Below the pieces are notes generated by a model. The model was not told the origin of the DNA and searched no databases. It saw nothing but the letters and a program-made list of their open reading frames with translations. A program made the translations under genes and the position numbers. Shown piece after piece: positions 44,437 to 52,591 of a stretch of 64,000 bases of DNA (position 1 is the stretch's first letter; each line of letters begins with the position of its first letter). The DNA comes from Saprospiraceae bacterium (GTDB lineage Bacteria > Bacteroidota > Bacteroidia > Chitinophagales > Saprospiraceae): assembly GCA_018057925.1 (NCBI GenBank), contig JAGPCT010000007.1:1-64000 (forward strand). The letters run 5' to 3'.

Positions 44437-46590
44437 TTAAATTTTTTGGAAAACACCCTGTTTTATCTTGATAATCAATTGGTTTTGATATTTCAGGAGG
44501 AAATTTCCTACTGATTTTTCAGAAAGACCATTTTTCTTTCCAGCTTGATTGGCATCTTGACGTGTAAATACATCAGAAAGGCTATCCAGTAAGGATTTGT
44601 AAGAGGAAGTTAATTGGTCGTATGGGCTACCATTTAAGGTCAATCCAATATTTAAGGCATTAGTGATGCTAACTTCTACCATCTTGAGAACTATGTCAAG
44701 GTCATAATCAGTACAGGAGCAATATTGTTCTGGATCTCTCATTGATAAATTAGCATCACCGGAATAATTGTAATCAGGTGTCCTTAAATATCCTAATATC
44801 ATTAACATTTTAAAGGCTATGAGACCATGTCTTTTTATGACTGCATCAAGATTAGCTTGTCCTTCTGAAAGAAGGTGATTCATTTTAGATTCAAAATAGT
44901 GATTGAAGGTAGTCCATTGGGGTTCAGTCAAGCCAAATCTCATTTTTACAACTTTATTGCTCAGAACTCTATATAAAGAGGGTTGCAAATCTTTAAAATG
45001 CTTATTTAAATCAAATTCAGAATTTTGAGATGGGTCTCTCCACATATTATCACTTTCAAATTTATAAATAAAAAATCTACTGAATAATCCATTTTCTACA
45101 GACCTTACTACGCCATTAATTTGGTCAGGTGTTCCTGAAATACAAATAGCAAGTTTTGGGTTTTTACATTCAAGGTGGGTATCATCTTTTACCCTAGATA
45201 AGGTTACCCTTTCATTGTGGAAGCATTTACGTAACGTAGAGGAATAATCACCATGCTCAGATTTAAAAGATGCAGTGATTGTATCTGCTTCTGTATCAAT
45301 GATTATACCCATACCGTCATTATTGGCTAATAAAGCAATCAATCTTGAATGTGTGATGTTTGCAGGGATCAAAAGTGCTTTCCTTTTATTTTCAAAGAAA
45401 TGTGATGTCGCAGCAGGTATTGACTCAACCGTATGAGCAATCATTCTCTGTGGAATATTGCTAAAGGCACTATTTTCACTCTCCAATAATAAATTTATTA
45501 AACTCAATACACCCTTACCAGATGCGGCAGGTGCTAAAATAAATGAGTAAAGATTGGTATGTTGTGTTTTATTGTCATATATGCCAGTGAGTCGTGGTAT
45601 GCATCCTCCGATGGCTGTTATGAGACCTAATAGCATGACATCTTTTTGATTTGAATCAGTAATGGGGTCTAAAGCTTTTTGCAAGAATGATGGCAAGTTT
45701 GTATAGATGTCTTTTGGAAAACTTTTAAATTCTATTGGATATTGAAATAAAATAATTTCTGCCAATGAAGTGAAAGAGACTTTGGATGAAGGTAAGGTCC
45801 CAAAGTAGGAGGTTAAACTACTTCTGGTTACACTATTATAATCTATGCTTAAAGTGGCAAGGTAATTGTGCATACTATCAATAGTAATACTTACCAGTTT
45901 GGCTTTAGCCATAGCTTCCTTAGAATGTGCTTGAAATAAGATGGTAGAATCAGCAATCCTGGCATCAGTGAATAAATACTCAAGAATTTTATACTGCTTT
46001 ATTTGTGAAAGTGTGTCGTGTGTGAAAAGCTCTATTTTTTCACTATTCAAAGTAAATGAGACTTCAACATTGTTCATGTTAAATAAATCGGCATCTTCAT
46101 TGATATATGCTTTAGGATCATAGTTGATTAAAGATATACTAGTAAGTGGATTAATGGATAATTCACTTTGAACTGTTAAAAGCGACTCATAATAATTTGA
46201 AACTACATTATGTCCATCCAAATAATCTTCTTGTCCTCCTTCTATTTTAGCTAGTAATATTATTCCATCATTAGAAATATTGCGATAACACAGCATAGTG
46301 TGAGAATCTCCTATTGCATTATCGAATATGGATTCAATTGTCATATCATGTGGCACAATGAATTCCAATGCAATCATATGTGAATGCTCATCTAAGTTGA
46401 TATTACTTCTGGTATTTTTAAAAATGCCAGCAGGAGTATAACAGGGGAGGTTTGGAACCTCCCTTGTTAAGATTGATGGGTCATTATTGACCCTTATAAT
46501 TTGTTCATTGGAATCACATGTAGTGATTAATGTGAACAATTCTGATAAAGTAGCTGACTTTAAGTCAGCATTAAAAAGAGAAAATGACAT
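44437..46590 (-). CDS. DUF3987 domain protein (primase/helicase-like)
   Basis: 717 residues. The DUF3987 core starts near residue 300 with FLQKALDPITDSNQKDVMLLGLITAIGGCIPRL, then the P-loop-like FILAPAASGKGVLSLIN, Walker B-like region GIIIDTEADTI, and CISGTPDQINGVV. In Bacteroidota mobile elements such proteins sit where replication primase-helicases are found. The N-terminal 280 residues are beta-rich and unassigned. The start overlaps the stop of a small membrane-protein gene (TAATG), suggesting translational coupling. Confidence 0.85.
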   Translation of the reverse strand: MSFSLFNADLKSATLSELFTLITTCDSNEQIIRVNNDPSILTREVPNLPCYTPAGIFKNTRSNINLDEHSHMIALEFIVPHDMTIESIFDNAIGDSHTMLCYRNISNDGIILLAKIEGGQEDYLDGHNVVSNYYESLLTVQSELSINPLTSISLINYDPKAYINEDADLFNMNNVEVSFTLNSEKIELFTHDTLSQIKQYKILEYLFTDARIADSTILFQAHSKEAMAKAKLVSITIDSMHNYLATLSIDYNSVTRSSLTSYFGTLPSSKVSFTSLAEIILFQYPIEFKSFPKDIYTNLPSFLQKALDPITDSNQKDVMLLGLITAIGGCIPRLTGIYDNKTQHTNLYSFILAPAASGKGVLSLINLLLESENSAFSNIPQRMIAHTVESIPAATSHFFENKRKALLIPANITHSRLIALLANNDGMGIIIDTEADTITASFKSEHGDYSSTLRKCFHNERVTLSRVKDDTHLECKNPKLAICISGTPDQINGVVRSVENGLFSRFFIYKFESDNMWRDPSQNSEFDLNKHFKDLQPSLYRVLSNKVVKMRFGLTEPQWTTFNHYFESKMNHLLSEGQANLDAVIKRHGLIAFKMLMILGYLRTPDYNYSGDANLSMRDPEQYCSCTDYDLDIVLKMVEVSITNALNIGLTLNGSPYDQLTSSYKSLLDSLSDVFTRQDANQAGKKNGLSEKSVGNFLLKYQNQLIIKIKQGVFQKI

Positions 46591-46709
46591 TATTTTTTTG
46601 TTTTATAGAAAAAGAAAAAATAGATTAAAATAATCAAAAATATAAGCACTATAAAGCTCATTATTGTTTGATAAATGTGTGGCGGAATAGGCCTAAATAA
46701 AATATCCAT
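46590..46709 (-). CDS. Small single-pass membrane protein (39 residues)
   Basis: ORF from ATG at 46709 to TAA at 46592-46590. After MDILFRPIPPHIYQT comes a hydrophobic helix IMSFIVLIFLIILIYFFFF and a basic end YKTKK, a clean N-out/C-in membrane topology. Its stop codon shares the final A with the ATG of the DUF3987 gene. Position and coupling support a real gene; function unknown. Confidence 0.6.
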   Translation of the reverse strand: MDILFRPIPPHIYQTIMSFIVLIFLIILIYFFFFYKTKK

Positions 46710-46800
46710 ATTATTATGGTTTTAAAAATTAAAAAATAAAATATTATGGGGATCAAAGTATGAGTTCAAGCCCTTGGCTATGTACCTCTATAGATAAGAC

Positions 46801-47088
46801 TTACATGGCTTTAGGATTTTGAAGTGAAGAAATATTTTTTCTTTGGGCTATATGCTCCCTTGCTTTCTGATGGATTTGATCCACAGAGAGAATTTCATTG
46901 CCCTGTATCCAATCCATTAATGATGATTGTAGTAAGTAAATCCTACCACCCGATTTAGAGAAAGGTACTTGTCGTCTGAATATCTTAGCTCTTAGGGCTG
47001 CTGGGGTAATGGATAGGAATGAGGCTGCTTGGGATAGGGTTAGTGTCTCTTTGTGGTGTAAATTATCTTGTAAAAATTTTTCTGACAT
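46801..47088 (-). CDS. Excisionase-like helix-turn-helix protein (HTH_17)
   Basis: 95 residues. LTLSQAASFLSITPAALRAKIFRRQVPFSKSGGRIYLLQSSLMDWI (17-62) is a MerR/excisionase-type DNA-binding domain. Such proteins control the direction of recombination or transcription in Bacteroidota elements. It has its own -7 box (TATCTTTG, 47118-47111, minus strand) and lies downstream of a palindrome at 47139-47159, which may be its operator. Confidence 0.85.
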   Translation of the reverse strand: MSEKFLQDNLHHKETLTLSQAASFLSITPAALRAKIFRRQVPFSKSGGRIYLLQSSLMDWIQGNEILSVDQIHQKAREHIAQRKNISSLQNPKAM

Positions 47089-47110
47089 ACATAATGTTTT
47101 AGTACGTCTG

Positions 47111-47118
47111 CAAAGATA
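47111..47118 (-). promoter_or_regulatory. -7 promoter box of the excisionase gene
   Basis: Minus-strand TATCTTTG, 23 bases before the ATG at 47088. A matching -33 TTG is not clear. The 21-bp palindrome 47139-47159 sits just at the expected -33 region and could block it. Confidence 0.6.
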
Positions 47119-47138
47119 AATTGTAAGTAAGGGGAAAG

Positions 47139-47159
47139 TTGGGGGTAAGTTACCCCCAA
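47139..47159. promoter_or_regulatory. Perfect 21-bp palindrome upstream of the excisionase gene
   Basis: Arms TTGGGGGTAA and TTACCCCCAA around a single G (47149). It spans the last codons and stop of the upstream gene and the -33 area of the excisionase promoter. No T-run follows, so an operator is more likely than a terminator. Confidence 0.7.
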
Positions 47160-48325
47160 TCGGGGTAAGTAATTTTACCTGATGTAGATTTATTCCCCAT
47201 TGCTTTTAAAGTAGCATCATAATTGATGTCAAAATGTTTATCTAACCAAACTACTAATGCACCAGGTTCTGAAATTCCTACTAAGTATTTATTATCCAAA
47301 CAATAGCGAAATAAACCTCTAAATTTATTCTGTTTAAGAGTGTATTGAATTTTGTTATTGGGTTTTTCATTGTGAAAAAGTGTATTGTATAGATCTTCCT
47401 TGCTTGTACAATGGTTCTCAAGTTCACCATAAATTCTCTGCGCATAATCATCTATAAAAATTGAATTTCCTCTGGATACTTTCCATAATCTATCAAGATC
47501 CGACACAGATGGGTAATTCATTTCTGAAGCGTGAGACGCTAAATGGCTTTTCAATTTAGAATAGATAAATTTGTCTAATTTAAAGCTCACCTCACTAGAT
47601 TCAAAAGAATTTTTTTTATTCTGATATTGTCTTACATAAGATGTCAGGTTGTGATTATCTGTAATTGAAAAAAAATCAAAACTAAGCTTATTTGCTACAC
47701 TTATGTCATTTAAACTGATGATATAAAAAACAGAATCTAAGAATTCATTATGGTTTTCGTTTTGAAACTTAAAAATTTTAATCCCTTTTGCTTTTAAGTA
47801 GCCTTCAATAATTGAATAAAAATTTGCAATCTCAAACTTTGGTTTAATACTCTTTAAAAATATATATTTATTACATAAATAATCCAAGTTGTCTATCCGT
47901 ATTCTTTGTAAATTTGGCAGAAATTGAGTAGTGCGTTTTATTAGGACATTCTTAATATCGTACATTAATAAAGATTCTAATGTTTCTTTACACATGGTGG
48001 ATATTTCTTTGAAACTTTTTTGATCAAAACAATCATACTCACCAATATTTGGAAAATCATTTTCAATTATACGGTCATACCTTTCAATAATAGATTGGTG
48101 TTCATCATAAGCTTTGAAATCAAACTGCCAAGGATTATCAAAATTTGGATTATACTTGTAAAATCCTTTAAGTTCATGTAAAATTTTTTTTATTATAATT
48201 TTATCATCACAAATATTGTCAGCAAAATCATCGAAAGTTATAGATGTATGCAAATCTAATTGCTTAAAATAAGTATCTACAATAGCTTGATAAAAAATAA
48301 TTTTTGCTAAGTCTTTTAAGTCCAT
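47150..48325 (-). CDS. Hypothetical protein beside the integrase
   Basis: 391 residues, no signal peptide or membrane helix, helical and rich in Asn, Lys, Phe and Ile. The C-terminal 100 residues (NKIQYTLKQNKFRGLFRYCLDNKYLV) look compact and may form a small winged domain. No family is recognised. It begins directly at the base after the integrase stop, so it is cotranscribed with it. The gene's place suggests a role in element maintenance. Confidence 0.65.
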   Translation of the reverse strand: MDLKDLAKIIFYQAIVDTYFKQLDLHTSITFDDFADNICDDKIIIKKILHELKGFYKYNPNFDNPWQFDFKAYDEHQSIIERYDRIIENDFPNIGEYDCFDQKSFKEISTMCKETLESLLMYDIKNVLIKRTTQFLPNLQRIRIDNLDYLCNKYIFLKSIKPKFEIANFYSIIEGYLKAKGIKIFKFQNENHNEFLDSVFYIISLNDISVANKLSFDFFSITDNHNLTSYVRQYQNKKNSFESSEVSFKLDKFIYSKLKSHLASHASEMNYPSVSDLDRLWKVSRGNSIFIDDYAQRIYGELENHCTSKEDLYNTLFHNEKPNNKIQYTLKQNKFRGLFRYCLDNKYLVGISEPGALVVWLDKHFDINYDATLKAMGNKSTSGKITYPDWG

Positions 48326-49570
48326 CTATAAAATATTTGCTGCATCAATAAAGATATCATCATCAAGCGAATCTAAGTAAATTTGAGTGGTTTTTTCATC
48401 TTCATGCCCCATAATTTCTTTTATAACTGTGACAGATTGGTCTGATCGTTTCAAAGTGGAAGCCATGGTATGTCTGGCAATGTAGAAGTGCAGGTTGATA
48501 TCTATTTCTAATTCTTTTGCAATTAGTTTTAGAGCCTTGTTAACCCTCTTATTTACTTTGTGTATACGGTCTTCTATTTGTGTAGGAGTAGTGTGGATGT
48601 TAATTTTAAGTATTGGAAAGATATAGTTATCAGGATGTGGATTGTTATCATGAGAGAAGTAATTCAAAATTTGCTTAACATTATCTGTCATAGGTAAATT
48701 TATCCTCTTCCCTGTTTTCTGACGGATAAATGAAATTTTATTCCCAATGGCATTTGACCATTTGAGTTTTGCTATATCCTTAAGGTTGATACCTAATGCA
48801 TAATAACTGAATAAAAAATATTGCTGTGCTTCAAATTTGATAGAAAACGGTATAAGTGATATGTCTTTGATCCGCTGAATATGGTCTTTAGTTAAAGCTA
48901 CATGTTGAGGAGCTGATTTTAGTCTTTGCTGTGGTTTGTAAGTGTCAAATGGGTAGTTTTCTTTGTTTGCATGACCTGACTTAATTGCATGATTGTACAA
49001 TGCTCTCAAAGTTCTCATTTTGACAGATACACCCGCAGGTGAGTTATTATTTGCAAGTAGATAGGTTTCATAGGCAATCAAGAAACTGTAGTCAATCATT
49101 GAAAAGGAAAGCATATCAACAATGAACTTTGGTTTAGCACTTGAAGAAAAATGAATTAAACTGTTCTGTAAGTCTTTATATACTGCCATGTTACCTAATT
49201 TTGCTGAATCAAATAATTGATCAATTCTTCTTTGAAGCGACTCACCTACTGGTACATATTTTAGAGGTTTTTCTACTTGGGCTTTCAACTCGGTAACAGA
49301 CAATTGTTTCTCTTCTACCATAATAGATAAAATATTGGTTCTGTATTCTTGGACCTTCTGATCTATGATGCTATTAAGATATATAGATTGTTTGTGTTCA
49401 TTCTTGACCTTGCTAGCTGCATTGTTCCAGAGTTTCTTTGAACATTTGATCCCTAATGATAAGTAGGAAATTTTCCTTTCTTTTGTTAAACGCAGATAAA
49501 TTCCATATTCATTGTTGATATCAGGTTTTGCCCACGTTTTAAGTATTGGTTTGATTGTAGTATTTTTCAT
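48326..49570 (-). CDS. Tyrosine recombinase (integrase) of the element
   Basis: 414 residues. N-terminal Arm-type/SAM-like domains (about 10-215) and a C-terminal catalytic domain with His361, Arg366-His367 (ARHTMAS), His389 (GHEDEKTT) and nucleophile Tyr398 (QIYL). The box I position, usually A/C-R-G or T-G-x-R, reads YALGINLKDIAKLKW without Arg, as in part of the Bacteroidota integrase family; Arg283 in FIRQKTGKR may replace it. It lies at the attR end and is read away from it; it probably catalysed insertion into tRNA-Pro. Confidence 0.93.
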   Translation of the reverse strand: MKNTTIKPILKTWAKPDINNEYGIYLRLTKERKISYLSLGIKCSKKLWNNAASKVKNEHKQSIYLNSIIDQKVQEYRTNILSIMVEEKQLSVTELKAQVEKPLKYVPVGESLQRRIDQLFDSAKLGNMAVYKDLQNSLIHFSSSAKPKFIVDMLSFSMIDYSFLIAYETYLLANNNSPAGVSVKMRTLRALYNHAIKSGHANKENYPFDTYKPQQRLKSAPQHVALTKDHIQRIKDISLIPFSIKFEAQQYFLFSYYALGINLKDIAKLKWSNAIGNKISFIRQKTGKRINLPMTDNVKQILNYFSHDNNPHPDNYIFPILKINIHTTPTQIEDRIHKVNKRVNKALKLIAKELEIDINLHFYIARHTMASTLKRSDQSVTVIKEIMGHEDEKTTQIYLDSLDDDIFIDAANIL

Positions 49571-49742
49571 TGAATTATATTCTTTTAAAGAGTATAAATA
49601 TACAATAAATGTTTCAATAGGTTAAACAATAGGTTAAACATATTTGTAAAAATGTGAACAAATCTGCACTGAATAGCAATATTGAAAAATCTTATTACAT
49701 TGATTATTATATAGATGTACATTAATGAATAATTATGATTAA

Positions 49743-49800
49743 GGTTAGCGTACCTGCTTTGGGAGCAGGTGGTCGCAGGTTCGAATCCTGCTACCCCGAC
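49743..49800 (+). repeat. Right attachment-site direct repeat (attR)
   Basis: 58 bases identical to 39469-39526: the displaced 3' part of the original tRNA-Pro gene. The tRNA's 5' part is missing here, so it is not a functional tRNA. Confidence 0.95.
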
Positions 49801-49810
49801 GAATATTTGC

Positions 49811-49842
49811 AAGGGTTTCGAGTGATCGAGACCCTTTTTTAT
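49811..49842 (+). terminator. Original chromosomal terminator of tRNA-Pro
   Basis: Stem AAGGGTTTCGA (49811-49821) and TCGAGACCCTT (49826-49836), loop GTGA, then T-run. Located 10 bases beyond attR, matching the spacing of the terminator beyond attL, and hence probably the original terminator of the tRNA unit. Confidence 0.8.
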
Positions 49843-50237
49843 TTTCGGAACAAACTCCCCATTCAGAGGGCTGGGAGGTAAAATGAATGCAAGAAATATA
49901 TTGGTAACTTTTAGTAGTTGAATGGAAGAATCATGTAATATTATCAATAATTCATTTTGGACTTTTTTCAAAATATAACTGTAAGTTTACTAATAGCATT
50001 CTTACCTATAGAACTTTCATTTTAATATTTGCAAAATACGGAGTACTATTTGAAAATGAATAAGGAAATGTAACTATATAATATTTATGTTATTTATATA
50101 TATAATACTTTACTTAACATAATATTATAAAAAAGAATTGCTTTAATATTGTATTAACAATCCATCTGGTTGTACACATGTTTTTTCAATGTATTTTTAC
50201 TTTGCAATTTTGCATTTAAACAAATAAATAAGTTAGG
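49843..50237. other. Intergenic region right of the element
   Basis: 395 AT-rich bases between attR and the next gene. It must hold the promoter of the 50238 gene, but no clean TAnnTTTG box with partner was identified. No repeats or RNA genes seen. Confidence 0.4.
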
Positions 50238-50540
50238 ATGAACAAGTTATCATCTGTTTTTTTGGCCTTTTTATTTTTATGGTCATTAAATGTTTCTGCT
50301 CAAGTCGCACAAAGTGCACAAAAGGGCACTGTCAAAACTGAGAAAAAAGCGGCTGTAAAAAAGGAATCCTCTAATAAAGAGCAGTCGAAAAAAACAACTG
50401 TAAAGAAAGAAACTAAGCAAGAGTCGGTTTCCAATACCGCACCTAAAAAAAAGGATGGCACACCGGATAAGCGTTATAAAGCCAACAAACATTTGAAAAA
50501 AGATGGCACACCGGATAAACGTTATAAAGGAAACAAGTAG
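50238..50540 (+). CDS. Small secreted lysine-rich protein with C-terminal repeat
   Basis: 100 residues. Signal peptide MNKLSSVFLAFLFLWSLN with cleavage near VSA-Q. The mature part is extremely Lys-rich and ends in a tandem repeat, KKDGTPDKRYKANK then KKDGTPDKRYKGNK. I have seen the same KKDGTPDxRYKxNK unit in other Bacteroidota secreted proteins; function unknown. Probably a cell-envelope or DNA/polyanion-binding protein. A strong terminator follows. Confidence 0.8.
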   Translation: MNKLSSVFLAFLFLWSLNVSAQVAQSAQKGTVKTEKKAAVKKESSNKEQSKKTTVKKETKQESVSNTAPKKKDGTPDKRYKANKHLKKDGTPDKRYKGNK

Positions 50541-50603
50541 GTTGCTTTTATCGAAAATAGAATAGTTAGAACGATTTTGTTCTTACTATTTGAATGAAAA
50601 AGG

Positions 50604-50634
50604 GATTAAGGTGCTTTTGCCTTAATCCTTTTTT
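50604..50634 (+). terminator. Rho-independent terminator
   Basis: Perfect stem GGATTAAGG (50604-50612) and CCTTAATCC (50621-50629), eight-base loop, then TTTTTT; an A-run precedes the stem, so it may also work leftward. Confidence 0.88.
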
Positions 50635-50672
50635 ATTTTTATCCCTATTGCTTTTATCGGATATTTATTTTT

Positions 50673-50785
50673 TATACCAAATTGATTTATAAGTTAGCCC
50701 AACATTTTTTAGAATCAAAATACTCCCAATAGCTTTCGGGATGATAGTCGTTTAGGCTAATCGGAATTTCAATTCGTAAATCGAT
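50673..50785 (+). repeat. Family-2 intergenic repeat, copy 3 (long form)
   Basis: TATACCAAATTGATTTATAA at the left, the middle part AGAATCAAAATACTCCCAAT and TTTCGGGATGAT shared with copy 1, and a diverged right end (TAATCGGAATTTCAATTCGT). Lies 200 bases left of a family-1 repeat. Confidence 0.7.
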
Positions 50786-50978
50786 TAAGTATTTTCAAAT
50801 CTTTTATTTTGGGTTGAATCGATGCTTAATGTATCTTTATCCCGAATTCCACTTAAAGGCAAAATATTGTCTTTAAGAAATATGAAACTAACTTTTTGTT
50901 GTGTTGAAATTCAAATAGTCACGAATTAATATATTTCCAAATATTTGATAATCAACTTGTTGCGATTTGGTTAGATGT

Positions 50979-51125
50979 AATTCAGCAGTAAAGGTTTTGA
51001 AAAATCGTATAATGCTGATTATGAGGGTTAATCCCGACGTACGAATCGTTTCAATGGTTTCTGTAAACCATTGATTACGAGTCGTAAATCGATTTCGCCA
51101 TTGTCTAATGCGGAATTTGGGTTTA
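50979..51125 (-). repeat. Family-1 structured intergenic repeat, copy E
   Basis: Same element in reverse orientation, from AATTCAGCAGTAAAGGTTTT to ATGCGGAATTTGGGTTTA. Hairpin arms AATGGTTT/AAACCATT are intact. It lies between the Lys-rich protein gene and the DUF6688-like gene, both rightward. The remaining bases between repeats show nothing clear. Confidence 0.9.
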
Positions 51126-51201
51126 TTGTTCAAAGTTTGATTTTAGATAATTTCATTTGGATAATGTGAAGAGTTGAAGACAACTTTTTCTATTCAATTA
51201 A

Positions 51202-52359
51202 ATGAGCCTTTCAATGCCAATACTGTTAAGTCCGATCGTTATTACTTTTATATGTGATATCTTTATTTTATTTAACCTTATCGGTTATTTATCACATGGA
51301 GAAATTGTTACAAAAAAAGAAGGATGGAATTTTATCCAGCTTTGGACTGTAGTTGTTGTTCCGGTTTTATTTCTTGCAATGAAGGACTTTGCGGTGGAGA
51401 ATGATTGTTGCAGTCCTACTTTGTTTGCACCCGAACACCGAATAGGAATATATACGCTAATAATTCTTTATACAATTGCATTTGTAATATCCATTTTTCG
51501 AAGAAGATTATTGCCGCCTTTGACCGAAGTAATATTAAATATACTATTAATTGTAGGATTGATTTTAAATGTTATATTTTGTTTTCACTTTAAAACAGAG
51601 GATGAAGGGAATATGTGGTGGATATTTGGCAATATTCCGATAATTATTTTGTTATTAATTAATTTGGTAGAAAATCATCGTAAAATACAATCCTTTTTTG
51701 AGGATAATGAGTATCATTCGTATTCTATTGTTAGCCAACTTTTTCAAAGGATTTTGCAGTTAGACCCTATTTATAGATATCCGGTTATGACTTTATTGGT
51801 GGTACCTTTTATTATGTTGCTTTCCCTATTCTTGTTGCTTTTTGGGCAGAAGCCTGATAGCCTCATTAGGGCATTTACAGATACTTACAAACATGGGCTC
51901 TCTCAGTTGGACTATATGTGTGAAAATGTAGATTGCGGTGGACACTTTTTGTGTTCTGTAGGCGCTAATGGACATGGATATATCGTCAAACCTATTCGAT
52001 ATGGTGAGCGAAATGGTGGCAAAATTATTTGCAATAGACAATTGTTAGTTTCTAATGCCTTTGAAGATTTAGTTCAAGAAAGGCTTCCATATTTTCATAA
52101 GATAATAAGGCGGAATTATAATAAAATAGGGAATTTGGTTCACAGATATTACTACATATTCAATAATAAATGCATCTCTGATGCGGTTTATCTTCTTATG
52201 AAGCCGGTAGAGTTTGTTTTCTTATTGACATTGTATTTATTCGATCGACGACCGGAGGATAGAATTGAAAAACAATATGTCAAAAAATCTGACCGTCTAT
52301 ACATTGATGACAAGCTTATTGAAAAATATAGAGATATGGGAGTTAATCGGTTCAAATAA
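51202..52359 (+). CDS. DUF6688-like integral membrane protein
   Basis: 385 residues with about five membrane helices (ILLSPIVITFICDIFILF, LWTVVVVPVLFLAM, IGIYTLIILYTIAFVISIF, ILNILLIVGLILNVIFCF, MTLLVVPFIMLLSLFLLLF) followed by a soluble C-terminal half with the cysteine-rich CENVDCGGHFLCSVGANGHG and KPIRYGERNGG. It resembles a family I recall as DUF6688; function unknown. The Cys/His cluster could bind a metal. Monocistronic. Confidence 0.65.
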   Translation: MSLSMPILLSPIVITFICDIFILFNLIGYLSHGEIVTKKEGWNFIQLWTVVVVPVLFLAMKDFAVENDCCSPTLFAPEHRIGIYTLIILYTIAFVISIFRRRLLPPLTEVILNILLIVGLILNVIFCFHFKTEDEGNMWWIFGNIPIIILLLINLVENHRKIQSFFEDNEYHSYSIVSQLFQRILQLDPIYRYPVMTLLVVPFIMLLSLFLLLFGQKPDSLIRAFTDTYKHGLSQLDYMCENVDCGGHFLCSVGANGHGYIVKPIRYGERNGGKIICNRQLLVSNAFEDLVQERLPYFHKIIRRNYNKIGNLVHRYYYIFNNKCISDAVYLLMKPVEFVFLLTLYLFDRRPEDRIEKQYVKKSDRLYIDDKLIEKYRDMGVNRFK

Positions 52360-52591
52360 TGTGCCTATTTATTCGCACTTTTTAAAATAAATGACTTTTT
52401 ATAAAGCATTTATTGACAATTGGTTATAGTTTATTTGGTTTTCAAAAATACCGGATAAAAACGTAAATTTTAATTTTTCATAAAAACTCAATTAAACTTT
52501 CTAATTTTATCTCAGTCTATGTATATATTTAGGGAGACAACATTAAGTATTTCGTCTTTGTCGCATTTTTATTTCTAAAATATTAATTATT

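Larger units (their letters stand above)
39469..49800. mobile_element. Integrative element in tRNA-Pro (10.3 kb)
   Basis: Bounded by identical 58-bp direct repeats (39469-39526 and 49743-49800) made of the 3' part of tRNA-Pro. The right end has a tyrosine recombinase gene read inward, next to a small excisionase-like HTH gene and a DUF3987 primase/helicase-like gene, the usual core of a self-excising element. Cargo: a lipoprotein gene and two tandem RES-like genes. No conjugation, relaxase, or phage structural genes are seen, so it is a small satellite or mobilisable-type island. Base composition is more AT-rich than the flanks. Confidence 0.93.

Noticed and set aside
49585..49971. Minus-strand ORF of 128 codons containing GVAGFEPATTCSQSRYANL
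   Set aside because: This is the familiar false protein read across the antisense of a tRNA; it crosses the tRNA-Pro fragment of attR and the terminator.
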